Source of the DNA: Centrapalus pauciflorus
Taxonomy: Eukaryota > Streptophyta > Magnoliopsida > Asterales > Asteraceae
Length of the DNA: 64,000 nucleotides
Direction of reading: 5' to 3'
Assembly (NCBI GenBank): GCA_020465985.1
Contig: JAANYP010002881.1
Location: 2,312,632 to 2,376,631, forward strand
Below the pieces are notes generated by a model. It searched no databases, was not told where the DNA came from, and worked only from the letters and a program-made list of their open reading frames with translations. A program made the translations under genes and the position numbers. This document shows positions 36,120-46,581 of the stretch, one piece after another. Position 1 is the first letter of the stretch. Each line of letters begins with the position of its first letter.

Positions 36120-36515
36120 ATGGAACCACATCACATTCACATGCACAACGCCAATAACAAGAAGAAGAAGAAGAAGAAGAAGATCAAGAAGCAGCAGCTT
36201 AAAGTGGTCTACATATCATCTCCAATGAAGGTGAAGACCAGTGCCTCCAACTTTAGAGCTCTTGTCCAGGAGCTTACTGGTCGTGATTCCGATATCACCC
36301 GTTACCATTCTTCTTACTTCAACTCTGAATCTCATACCCCCCGCCCCACTATTTATAATTATAATTATACGCAAGCTGCTGCCCGTTCTTCTTGCGTAGA
36401 TGGGAAGTCGTTCCTTGATCAGTCCGAATTACAAATTAGCTCCGACGACTCTTTCCTTGATGAGGTCTTAAGGTTTGATGAAATGGAGTTCCAATTCCAA
36501 TCTTGTTTGCAATAA
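36120..36515 (+). CDS. VQ-motif protein, SIB1/SIB2-like
   Basis: Intronless, 131 residues, typical of plant VQ genes. The VQ core FRALVQELTG sits at residues 45-54, preceded by KVVYISSPMKVKTSASN, very like the sigma-factor-binding proteins SIB1/SIB2. Those bind group I WRKY factors such as WRKY33 in the nucleus and the plastid RNA polymerase sigma factor, in defence signalling. A run of eight lysines (residues 14-21), encoded almost purely by AAG, could serve as a nuclear signal. The C terminus is acidic and aromatic (DEVLRFDEMEF). No plastid transit peptide is obvious, so dual targeting as in SIB1 is uncertain. The frame is intact. Confidence 0.88.
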   Translation: MEPHHIHMHNANNKKKKKKKKIKKQQLKVVYISSPMKVKTSASNFRALVQELTGRDSDITRYHSSYFNSESHTPRPTIYNYNYTQAAARSSCVDGKSFLDQSELQISSDDSFLDEVLRFDEMEFQFQSCLQ

Positions 36516-36670
36516 GTCGATCTGTCTGTGAGTCGTTCGTGCTAGTTTTTCATATAGCCAGCAGCTGGCTAGGTTGTTCCTTAATTATTAATTAAATTGT
36601 TGGTTTATTGGTTTCAAGATATTTGATTTTTAAACAACAAGGATATCATGTATGATTAGTGTTTACTTAC

Positions 36671-36768
36671 TGGTTGTTTGTTTACGTCTTAATGAAACTA
36701 TTAAGAAGTCATTCAAATGTAAAATGACCTCTTAATGATATTCTATTAAGAGGTAAACAAACAAAGTC
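36671..36768. mobile_element. hAT-type MITE, 98 bp
   Basis: Inverted ends of the form TTGTTTGTTTAC then TCTTAATG. Flanking 8-mers are ttacttac and ttacttaa (7 of 8), fitting hAT. Two relatives lie at 42,833-42,933 and 45,229-45,324. Each begins with a nested palindrome (cattaagaggtca type). Non-coding. Confidence 0.7.
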
Positions 36769-36776
36769 TTACTTAA

Positions 36777-37391
36777 CTTATTTAATATGTGTATCTTACT
36801 ATCTTTAATTATTTGGTTTAACGAAAGTAAAATAATAACAGTATTAAGGATGTTGAATTTATAAGGGTGACGTAATCTACGGAGTCTTTCAATTCTCTTT
36901 CCCATTAAGGCAGATGCCACATTGCCATCGGCCTCCCTCGCTACCTAGCTCCTGTTGAATACACATTGACTTCTATTTTTATTTTCTTTTAGTATAAATG
37001 AGGTTAACATACAAATCAAGATAGACTAATACGATGGTTTCAATAGAATGAAATAATAAAAATAATAAATAAATAAATAAATAAAGAAGAAGAAAAACTA
37101 ATGTGACATGAAAAAAATTAGTGCCCCTCACCCTAACGCCTAAGTAACCATACATGCAGACATATAATTAGTAAGAGTTGTTAATTATATGCATATATTT
37201 TGGTTACGTACGTAATTCCATTTTTTATTTTTTGGTAAAAAAAAAAATACAAGTCACGTGAATAATGATATGGTCACGAAATGTAGATCATGTAAATTTT
37301 ATATTTCATTTTAACTTTTGAATATGATCATTCAAAGCAGTGATGTTTGCCAAATGATGGAGGTTTCATTGGAGAACGAATTCTTTGTTTA
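36777..37391. other. Intergenic, no gene supported
   Basis: AT-rich sequence with a short AAAT run near 37,060-37,085 and no recognisable gene. Confidence 0.5.
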
Positions 37392-37811
37392 CAGACCCGG
37401 TGATGAGGGAGGGCGAAATGAGCCTCTGCCTAGGGCCCCAAAATCCAAAGGGCCACAAAAATTTTTTTAGGGTATATTTATGTGTAATGTTTGTGAAGCC
37501 AAAACCCAATAAGTCACAACACAAATCCAAAGCCTAATAAGTCATCATCAGTTTTATCTTTTCAATCTGTCAACAATTTTCTAATCGTTTTATAAACTTT
37601 TATGTCTTCTAGGATAAGAAAACACGAGTCTGGGTATGAAAAACGTAAAAAGAAAAAACGAATTGAACAGCTTGTTAAGACTCAAAGTGGGGCTCTTGAT
37701 AAGTTTTTTTAAAAATAAGACTAATGTTGATGATGCTAATATTAATTTAAGTTTGTAGGGTCTCTTTTATAGTTATTGCACAGAGCCTCCGAAATCTAAG
37801 AGACGGCCCTG
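37392..37811 (+). mobile_element. Non-autonomous hAT element with transposase N-terminal relic, 420 bp
   Basis: Ends read CAGACCCGG (left) and CAGGGCCGT (right, on the minus strand). A perfect 8-bp duplication TTTGTTTA flanks it at 37,384-37,391 and 37,812-37,819. The right end also carries the 'ggaggctctgtgc' word common in plant hAT elements of the TTF/ZMYM1-like group. Inside lies a short frame matching the transposase N terminus of that group. The rest of the gene is missing, so the element is an internal deletion derivative. Confidence 0.85.
37602..37712 (+). pseudogene. hAT transposase N-terminal fragment
   Basis: A 36-codon frame with SGYEKRKKKKRIEQLVKTQ and GALDKFF. This is the usual start of TTF-type/ZMYM1-like hAT transposases in plants, which read SGYEKRKKKRK...QKGALDKF from memory. 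It stops directly after this basic segment, and zinc finger, catalytic core and dimerisation domain are all absent. Confidence 0.7.
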
Positions 37812-38171
37812 TTTGTTTAATAAATAAACTTTCATGTCATCAAAATGCAATCGGTGAAGAAAACTCAATTTTAATGATTTTTGTTTTTTGGAGGTTTTTT
37901 GTGCAATGAAAAATAGTTTGGGATTTTAGTTGAAAAACTAAACAAGTTGTAGGCTTTTTACGCAACAATCTATTTAAGAAAATCTACATGTCATCAAGTT
38001 GCAACCGGCTGAACCAGCTTCAAGTCATATTTTTTGATATAAAACCCCAAATTTAAAAAATTTTAGTCGGTTGGAGGTTTTTTGTTCAATTAAAAATAAT
38101 TGACGTTGTGTTCCGGAACTTTACTAATGGAAAGAAACAAATAGAAATAGGAGAAAATCTACTAAACCTGT

Positions 38172-40240
38172 ATTCCATAAAATTTGTTGGGAATGAAAAG
38201 GATGGAAAATTGTTTGATTCTTACTCACATTATTTCCTCTCAAAAATGGGAAGAACATGAAAGAAACAAATCCTAAGCGCGTCTTTCTTCTCTCTTCTTT
38301 TCCTCTCTATACAAATTTTAATTTAAATTTGTATATTTCATAAAAATTTTATCATCAAAATAAAGTCCAAAATGATAAACTCATATCTTTTGGGTTATTT
38401 CCAAGCACCGTCCTTCTAAAAAGGGGTATTTTAGTAATTAATCCTAATTTATTTTATATGATATTGGGTAACGGTATTTATAAATTATGATGGAAAGTAT
38501 TGATTTAACTGATATTTAATTAAAAGCTAGTGATGCATATTTTGTTTGTTTCTAGTTACGTTGCACCAAAGAAATAAAACTGACATATAAATTGAATTAT
38601 TATCTAAATGTGATACGTGTCAATGACCGTTTGGTTAATCAAAATAATTTATACGTGTCACTTTCTCATCGCATTAAACTATTATTTTTCTGCATTTTTT
38701 ACATAAATAAATATTTCATTTTACTAATTTATCTATTATAATAATAGAAAAATCTATTTTGAATACTTTCCTATTTAATTCATGAAATGCAATAAAAGAA
38801 ACACTTTAATAATTATAAATAATTCAATATTAATTTTAAATTATTTCAATAGAAAAAGTTATTTATAAGTAAGTGTGTATTTAATTTTAAGATTTATTAC
38901 GAAAAAAAATCACATGTTTTCACGGTTTTTGTGTTTTACTTTCTCCATGTTATTTTTTTCAAAAAAAAGTCATCAGGTTAATATATATTCTTGGTTTTAT
39001 GAAATTTGTCTACTAGAGCCAGGTTATAATTGGTAAACTGGGTTTTTAAAAACTGAAAAACCGGGTTCTAATAGTCAAATTCTAATAAACCAAAAAAAAA
39101 TTAACATGAGGATTTTTCTAAAAAAAAATAATATGGAGGGACAAAAACATAAAAAAATGAAACATATTAATTGGTTTTTTTCATTATAAACTCTTACTTT
39201 TATATTAAATTTTTAAAAAAAAATATAAACAATTATTAAAAATTCTCATGTAATAACTGGGTAAATAACTTAATTAATAATAAAATAATTAATTGACACG
39301 TATCATATTCAGATAATAATTCAATTTATATGACAATTTTATTTCTTTGGTGCAACGTAACTAGAAACAAACAAAAGATACATCACTAGCTTTTAATTAG
39401 ATATCACTTAAATCAAAACTTACCATCATAGTTTATAAATACCATTACCCAATATCATATAAAATAAACTAGGGTTAATTACTAAAATACCCCTTTTTAG
39501 TAGGATGGTGCTTGGAAATAACCCAAAAAATATGAGTTTATCGTTTTGGGGACTTTATTTTGATGATAAAATTTTTATGATTAAAACCATTTTATCACAC
39601 AAAAATTTTGACAAAATCTTTTAACGTCTAATCAACAAGATTTGACTAAAAGGACTTAACATTAAAATATTTTATTAATAGAAATTCAAATTATTTAGGT
39701 GATATAAGTAATTTTCTCACGAATTTTAATTAATATAACAAAAAAGATGCATATCATTATAAGAGAAATATCCGGTCATGTCATGCAAATAATGGCTAAA
39801 TTTGCTTTTGTATGTTTTTGAGGTTATTTCTAAGCAACACTCTTTAAAAAAAATAGTAATATTGTGATTAACCCAATATATGTGTATTCACTTGTTCATT
39901 TATAAAAAAAATAATTGATATGTCCATATACATATTGAAAGAAAAGTTTAGACGGAGACCATGACCCATATCAAAATTGATATGTCAATCATTTAATAAA
40001 TTAATTAATAGGGGAATCTGTGGAAAAAAAAACCCCGTAAGTTGGATCATTTTTCTGATCAAAACCCTTATGTTGTGTTCCATTTGAGAGAAAGCAACGT
40101 ATAGAGAGCAAAAGAAGAGAGAAGAAAGGCGCGCTTGGGATTTGTTTCTTTCATGTTCTTCCCATTTTTGGGAGGAAATAATGTGAGTAAGAATCAAACA
40201 ATTTTTCATCCTTTTAATTCCCATCAAATTTTATCAAACA
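38172..40240. repeat. Nested palindromic complex, about 2.07 kb
   Basis: Outer arms at about 38,172-38,318 and 40,095-40,240 are inverted copies. Inner arms at about 38,330-38,640 and 39,290-39,590 are also inverted copies. The two right arms are separated by about 500 bp that has no mate on the left, so the right side carries an insertion or the left a deletion. A third foldback (38,891-39,192) sits in the centre. No coding frame is shared by the arms. It is most likely a foldback transposon hit by later insertions. Confidence 0.7.
38891..39192. mobile_element. MULE-type foldback MITE in the palindrome centre
   Basis: About 300 bp with inverted ends TTTATTACGAAAAAA / TTTATAATGAAAAAA and a centre rich in 'aaaccgggttctaat'. 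Its layout and words match the element nested in Helitron A at 2993-3290. No clean target duplication was found, so bounds are approximate. Confidence 0.6.
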
Positions 40241-40244
40241 ACTT

Positions 40245-40620
40245 TCACCCATACCCCAACCACCTTACAATATCACCAATCCAACCAAACATCAAATTTG
40301 TAATATCTTTTCTGATCACTCTTATATTACATTCATCCTACCTTACATCACCCCACCCACCTTACTCTATCACCAATCTACTTACTCATCAAACTTACCA
40401 CATTCATTCGCACCCTTGTATATCCACCATACCATACCTTATCCCTACGCCAACCCCACTTCTTACCCTACCCTACCACCAATTTACTTGCCTATAAAAC
40501 CTATCAAATCAATTCTACCCTTACATTACACACACCCACTCTACTTAATAGCATACTACCATATCATATCTCAATCCTGTTTTTAACATGTCTCACCTAA
40601 TCCTACGCTAGTCATATTAC
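40245..40620 (+). other. G-depleted, C-rich tract
   Basis: Lines of 60 bases here contain only one to three G while C is near 30 percent, an extreme skew absent from the rest of the window. It is made of loosely repeated 'taccctaccacc' and 'caccaatc' words without a fixed period. The open frame on this stretch is a by-product of the missing G and yields a Thr/Pro/His-rich peptide with no recognised domain. Confidence 0.75.
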
Positions 40621-41189
40621 CCTTACATAACACCTAGCCCACTTTAACCCCGGCACATCGGATAATATTTTACTTATGTAATAAACACTAATATTTAATG
40701 TTGTTATTTTAAGAAGTTCGTTTTATGAATTTGTGAAGAAAAATATTATTTTATGAAGAAGATACAAAAAAAAATGTACTTCTAAAATATTTCTATAATT
40801 CAAAAAAATTTAAAAAGTTATTAATATATTTGGTCATTTGTCATAATCATACTCCAATTCCTTTAACTGATATATAAACCAAACTGAAAACAACAAATGA
40901 ATTGAATTCGAATTTCATTACTTTCCTGCTAACTAAACAATCTATAGTATTTAGATTCAGATAAATTATATTCATTCTAGAATTTCATTTTTTTAACAGA
41001 TTCTATTCCTGAATCATACAATTAACGAACCAAACATCGTCTTACTTCTCATTCTTTTCTTACACCAATTAAGAGTCGACGACTGCTGAAGATAATTAAT
41101 TTCAATTTCTTTCTGATGCTGTAAGACTGTAAGTTGTAACCAATTCAAACACCGTGTATTTACCATAGAATAGGTTTTGCAAACAATAT
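40621..41189. other. Intergenic, no gene supported
   Basis: AT-rich sequence between the G-depleted tract and the MITE before LHCB1; nothing recognised. Confidence 0.5.
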
Positions 41190-41314
41190 GGGTGCGTTTG
41201 GTATAGAGAATTAAGACCAGAGAAATGGAAATAAGAGGAATTCACATGTTAACAAACATGAAATTCCTCTTATTTTCATTTCCCTGACTTTATTTCTTTG
41301 TACCAAACATAGTG
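41190..41314. mobile_element. Short MITE in the LHCB1 upstream region
   Basis: Near-perfect palindrome of about 125 bp with ends GGGTGCGTTTGGTA and the inverse at the right. Its relative at 43,813-43,920 shares most of the sequence. It ends about 270 bp before the LHCB1 start codon. Confidence 0.65.
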
Positions 41315-41452
41315 TAAGTGACAAAGTACGTAGCACCAACCGTTTTACACTTGTGGTTGAGAGTCACAAATAAACCAGAGCCAAGAATGTCACTGGCCCA
41401 CCTATCAAATATCTCACTCAAATCCACACAGATGAAACCACAATCCTATTAA

Positions 41453-41500
41453 CCAATCAAAACGAAGATAAAGATCGTCTCAAGATAAGCATTTATATCA
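41453..41500 (+). promoter_or_regulatory. LHCB1 core promoter: CCAAT, I-box, TATA
   Basis: CCAAT at 41,453-41,457, an I-box GATAAG at 41,484-41,489 and a TATA-like TTTATATCA at 41,492-41,500. CCAAT plus GATA motifs close to the TATA box is the known light-response layout of LHCB promoters. The start codon follows 87 bp after the TATA-like element. Confidence 0.6.
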
Positions 41501-41586
41501 TAAATCTTTATTCTTTGTCTATAAATCAACGTCCAAAACCAAACCCATCTTCACAAACTCAAATACATCATCTTCAACCCACAAAA

Positions 41587-42384
41587 ATGGCAGCTTCCAC
41601 CATGGCTCTATCCTCGTCTTTCGTCGGACAAGCAGTAAAAGCAGCGCCATCCGGTTCAGAAATCATCGGTAATGGAAGAGTTTCGATGAGGAAAACCGCA
41701 GTCAAGAAAGTTGCTCCATCAGGAAGCCCATGGTACGGTCCCGACCGTGTCAAATACCTTGGACCATTCTCTGGCGAGCCCCCATCTTACCTCACCGGAG
41801 AATTCCCCGGTGACTACGGTTGGGACACTGCTGGGCTGTCTGCTGACCCGGAAACATTCGCCAAGAACCGTGAGCTTGAGGTGATCCACAGCAGATGGGC
41901 GATGCTTGGAGCCCTTGGTTGCGTCTTCCCTGAGCTCCTGTCTCGTAACGGGGTGAAGTTCGGTGAGGCCGTATGGTTCAAGGCTGGATCCCAGATATTC
42001 AGTGAGGGTGGTCTTGATTACTTAGGTAACCCAAGTTTGATCCATGCACAGAGCATTTTGGCCATCTGGGCTACACAAGTCATCTTGATGGGTGCGGTTG
42101 AGGGTTACAGAATTGCAGGTGGACCACTTGGTGAGGTGGTTGACCCACTTTACCCGGGTGGTAGTTTTGACCCCTTGGGTCTAGCTGATGACCCAGAGGC
42201 ATTCGCTGAGTTGAAGGTCAAGGAGCTCAAGAATGGAAGACTAGCCATGTTTTCTATGTTTGGCTTCTTTGTTCAAGCCATTGTCACCGGAAAGGGACCA
42301 TTGGAGAACCTGGCTGACCACTTGGCTGACCCTGTTGCAAACAATGCATGGGCATATGCTACAAACTTCGTTCCTGGAAAATGA
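41587..42384 (+). CDS. LHCB1: Chlorophyll a/b-binding protein of LHCII, type I
   Basis: Intronless, 265 residues. The start is the ATG in context acaaaaATGgcagc, opening the standard transit peptide MAASTMALSSSFVGQAV. An earlier in-frame ATG at 41,515 would add 24 residues that LHCB proteins lack. Mature protein begins near RKTAVKK, with the phosphorylatable threonine used in state transitions. It contains the trimerisation motif WYGPDR, helix B (ELEVIHSRWAMLGALG), helix C around ILAIWATQVILMG, and helix A (ELKVKELKNGRLAMFSMFGF) with chlorophyll-ligating Glu, His and Asn. It acts in thylakoid membranes as the main photosystem II antenna. Lack of introns and sequence around SPWYGPDRVKYLGPFSG point to LHCB1 rather than LHCB2. 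Intact. Confidence 0.97.
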   Translation: MAASTMALSSSFVGQAVKAAPSGSEIIGNGRVSMRKTAVKKVAPSGSPWYGPDRVKYLGPFSGEPPSYLTGEFPGDYGWDTAGLSADPETFAKNRELEVIHSRWAMLGALGCVFPELLSRNGVKFGEAVWFKAGSQIFSEGGLDYLGNPSLIHAQSILAIWATQVILMGAVEGYRIAGGPLGEVVDPLYPGGSFDPLGLADDPEAFAELKVKELKNGRLAMFSMFGFFVQAIVTGKGPLENLADHLADPVANNAWAYATNFVPGK

Positions 42385-42832
42385 GTTTAAAAGTCTGTTT
42401 GTTTTGAGATTCGATTGATGTATGTGAATTAATTAGTAATATATGGTTTAATTTTGGTCATTTCGTCTTTGTTCCCTCAATCAGTAGACCGACCAAAACT
42501 AAAAGATTCTATAATATTCAACAAACACAACATTAATCAGCTCGAAATAAGAAAACCACTTGCAACACCTACAGAACTTGGCCATACACAGGAACCATTT
42601 TAACAAAATAGCAGAAAACACAACCCCTACCACCAACAACCACAGTGGCGTGGATCTCCTTTATTTTTTTTTTTTAAATTTGGTTGACTAATGATAGAAA
42701 TAGAAAACAGAGATAACAAGAGGATGAAAGCTAAATTCCATATGTTGAATAATATTGATGAGGAACAACAATCAGGAGAAAAAATCAATTGAATGATTCT
42801 CTCTATACATAGCACTAATCTACACTTACCAA
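42385..42832 (+). other. LHCB1 3' flank
   Basis: Probable 3' UTR followed by AT-rich intergenic sequence. Nothing else is recognised. Confidence 0.5.
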
Positions 42833-42933
42833 GCGGTTGTTTGTTTACTTCTTAATTGAATTGAATCATCAAGAAGTCATTTAAAGATAAAATGACATTT
42901 TAATGATTTCATTAAAAAGTAAACAAACAAGAC
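42833..42933. mobile_element. hAT-type MITE, about 100 bp
   Basis: Inverted ends GGTTGTTTGTTTACTTCTTAAT and inverse, same family as 36,671-36,768. The flanking 8-mers match only partly, so it is older or the ends are misplaced. Confidence 0.6.
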
Positions 42934-43483
42934 CTAACTCATAGGGCTTGTTACTGGGCCTATTGGGCTCTTATTAAGGCCGTATCAATTTCTATATCAA
43001 CTCGGATTCAAAAGCGGGTACAAGAGTAGGAAATTGATACCCCATATCATCAGATTAAAATCCATTTTGCTCACCAAGATTTGTACACTGCAGCAGTAAG
43101 TATAAAATTGAGGACATATGAGGAAAGCCCTCGTGGGCTGGGCTGCCCATTGATGGGGATTGGATTAATCCAAGAAACTACGTCAACAAGTTCTAACCAC
43201 TTAAATAAACCTAGACAAGCAATATCTTTGTGTTATAATGCAATATGTATTTATAGCTGAACAAGATTCTAGAAAGCAATTGATACAGAATTAATCCAAG
43301 AAACAATCTTCCAAGTAAATCCCGCATACAAAATTTCTAACCTTCTTGCTAAGAAGGTAAACAGTGAGTGGTCCATTAAACACTCGATCAGTAGGTATAT
43401 TTTTCACATTCGACCCCCGATATCAAATTTGGGTTGATCTTGCGTTTAGTAATTACAGGAATTGTACATATTGTGCACCTTCT
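42934..43483. other. Intergenic between convergent LHCB1 and TPK
   Basis: Probably contains the TPK 3' UTR, read on the minus strand. No other feature is recognised. Confidence 0.45.
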
Positions 43484-46400
43484 CTACCTACGTCGGCTTT
43501 GCATGAGGTCAGCAAGCGATATCTTTCCAGAGTTTCCTGTGTCTAGCCGATCAAATATTTTGCAAATCTGCAATATGTCTTTCTCCGTAACCTGTCCCAT
43601 TTCCTTGAGCTTGTATATCACGTACTCTGCCTTACTGAAATTATCACCATACATACAAACACCGTCAGCCAGCAATCACTTTGTTAACATATAATTGGCA
43701 TTCTTTAGTTGGATGGCATGTTCATCAAGCAAAACCGACTCATCTACCATATCTATTATGTTTGTAGCATTCATTAAACCCTCCTCTATTGATATGTTCT
43801 CACAACACATTAGGGTGCATTTGGTACAGAGAATTAAAGTCAGAGAAATGGAAATAAGTTCCAAGGGAATTCCTCTTATTTTCATTTCTCTGGTCTTAAT
43901 TCTCTGTACCAAACACAGTGTAACATTTGGCTAGTTGTCATTGTCAACCAAGCTGTATACTCAAAGCACACTTGGATATTGCCATATTGGATGGCTAGCT
44001 TGCTGAGTCATGAGAGCAACAAAACTTTCTCATTTGTAAAGTTCTATGCAAAGCACAGTCTTACAAAGAAACAAGTTTTATTGCTCACAGACATGCACAA
44101 AAACCAGAAGCAAAAAAACCGACGGTTTGGTTTTTAATTTTAGAGAAAACTGAATTTCGTGTTGGTTCAGTTTTGTAGCCGAAAAATCAAAAAGACAAAA
44201 CCAAACCTAGCCAAATCATATATTAATTTAAGTATATTATATTTATGTATTATTTACATGTGTTATTATATGAGCCAATGGCTGAAAATAACAATAAGTT
44301 TTTTTTTCTTTATCGTTTATAGCGACATTATTTACTTTTTGTCACTAATATCATCAAATTTTTAAATGTTTATTGTTAATATCATCAACTTTTGTATTTT
44401 TACCATTATAGGATCAACTTTTATTTATATTTTATTATAAACCGTAAAAGATATAAAAGTTGACGCTACATATAATAAAAATATATAATATAGCTATAAA
44501 CTATAAAAAAACAAAAATTATATTGCTATTTTTGACAATTGACTTGTATGATGTATATATATAGTTAATCTTTAGATATGTACACTTCAACATGTTTACA
44601 CAAAAAACCCACTAAACCACAATTTTGGTTTGGTTTCTGTTTTTGTCACAATCTGAACCGAACCAAATGGTTGAGAGGAACTAAAAATCTATGAACAAAA
44701 ATGTCCATTTGAAATTATGGTTTTTCTGGAGTTCTTTTGTGTTTAGTGGACCCCTGGAAAGTGATAATAAGGATACACTATATATATAACCAAGTTCCTT
44801 CAAGGAGTGGATCAATAAATCTAAGTTGCATAGATGGTTCCAAATACATTCTAATTAAAAGGAACATTGTTGCAACTTGAATCATCCGTAAAGTTGACTA
44901 AGGAGGTGTTTGGTGTTACATGTGTACATATTATTACACTTTAACGACCGGAAAATTGATTGTAGTTCTAATTCCCTAATTATGATTCTTGATGTCAATA
45001 ATCCCTTTGACGACGCACATTTTAACACCTACTAATGCTAGGGAAGGCAAGTAATTTCTCATAAATCTCAATAGTAAGTCTTCTTACAATGTCTGAACAA
45101 CTTTTTCAAATATATATATTTCATATTCACTTTTACTCTAACACATTCAATTCGAAAAATGGTTCTAATAAAGCTTGGAAAGGCAAAACTAGCAAGCACA
45201 AAGACTAGAACAGAAGAATACATCTTAGGCCATGTTTGTTTACCTCTTAATGAAATCATTAAGAGGTCATTTTACTTTTGAATGACTTCTCAATAATTCC
45301 ATTAAGAGGTAAACAAACACCCCCTAGTATAATACTAGTTGCCATATCATTGAAAAGGTATGCATATAGTATACATAAAAGACAATATGAATGATTAATA
45401 AGTGCATTTGGAACAGATGTATACCTGACTGAACCATTGTTATCAATGTCTGCAGCGAGAAATTGGGCAACGGTGAGATCTTGACCAAGAACCCATTTAA
45501 CCATCCTCCTATGCCGCTTATCAACTCTAGCCTCAGCCAAGTACAAAAAGGCACGAGCAACAGCAAGCGTTGACACAAGCAACCAAATGGAAGCAAAAAT
45601 GCGACCAGCGGTTGATGAAAAGGCTTTATCCCCATATCCAACAGTAGTCACAGACATAACAGACAGGTAAAAACAATCAAGCCACCCAAGCCTCTCCACA
45701 AAATGCATAACACCAACACCTATGCCAATACAAAGAACCACAACCCCTAAAGCTAATGCCACCTTCATCCGAATCCTCATCCTTCCCTTCTTAACATCAA
45801 TTATATACGAAGGATGATCACTTTTTTTCCCATTACTTAATGAGCTCAACAAATAATTCTCTTGTAAATCAAGAACATAACTAACCATCCCACTAAGCAA
45901 GATATCAATAAACCCGAAACCAACCAACACAAACATGATCGAAAACAGCTTAGTTACTGGACTGTTAGGAATTATATCACCATAACCAATAGTACACATC
46001 GTCACGATACAAAAATAAAGAGCATCAACGACCACATGAGTCTCAGAACCCATGAAATTTTCCCTATTATACCAATATATAACCACACCAAGTGACAGAT
46101 ACATGATCAATAACACAACCGACTGGCGAACAATGGAAGGAGTTGCTAACTGCGGTGGCCTAGGTTTCGAGGGCTGTTCGTATTCGTTAACAGTACAAAT
46201 GGCAGGGGCTGTTTTCGAGCGATGTAGATTGATGGTCTTCTTAGAAGGATAATTAGGCTCCACTGGCCATGATGGTGGTGGGACTTGAAGTTGTATATCA
46301 GGGTTAATAACAGGACTTGGCTTTGGACCCAAATTTGAATTGGAACAAGAGGCAAAGGGTTTCGGTGAATCATTAATATTATCAATATTGACACATAGAT

Positions 46401-46581
46401 TTAGGGCATCGACGGTGTTTGAAGATGGGTCTCTAGGAGAACCAAAGATAAGCAAATCTTTAAACTCGGAAGGAGTAAGAGATGCAGGGATTGAAATCTC
46501 ATTTCCTTCCGGTAAAGGGCAGAGTTGCGGTGGTGTTCTTGGGATTTTGGAATGCAACGGAATAAGTGGTTCCTTTTCCAT
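43484..46581 (-). CDS. TPK: Two-pore K+ channel, TPK3/TPK5-like
   Basis: Two exons on the minus strand, 46,581-45,425 and 43,634-43,484, give 435 residues; the joint restores GSVSKAEYVIYKLKEMG. A long cytosolic N terminus carries a 14-3-3-type motif RSKTAP (121-126). There are four membrane segments with two pore loops, TIGYGD (197-202) and TVGYGD (313-318), the K+ selectivity signatures. Two C-terminal Ca2+-binding EF-hands lie at about 378-389 (DIDNNGSVSKAE) and 414-428. This is the TPK layout; length suits TPK3/TPK5. TPK channels carry K+ across the vacuolar membrane, and TPK3 has been reported in thylakoids; which applies here cannot be told. The single 1.79 kb intron splits EF-hand 1 and holds two MITEs. 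Confidence 0.93.
43813..43920. mobile_element. MITE in the TPK intron, 108 bp
   Basis: Palindrome with ends GGGTGCATTTGGTACAGAGA and inverse, flanked by TA on each side. Closely related to 41,190-41,314. Confidence 0.65.
45229..45324. mobile_element. hAT-type MITE in the TPK intron, 96 bp
   Basis: Ends share GTTTGTTTACCTCTTAATG with the copies at 36,671 and 42,833. It sits about 100 bp inside the intron from the exon 1 donor site. Confidence 0.65.

Noticed and set aside
40135..40497. Thr/Pro/His-rich 120-codon frame
   Set aside because: It exists because the tract lacks G and so rarely forms stop codons. No domain, splice or homology support.
41515..41586. 24-residue N-terminal extension of LHCB1
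   Set aside because: The downstream ATG begins a canonical LHCB transit peptide. The extension lies within the expected 5' UTR.
45324..45641. Minus-strand frame inside TPK
   Set aside because: It is an out-of-frame shadow of TPK exon 1, as are 46,052-46,252 and 46,340-46,597 on the other strand.
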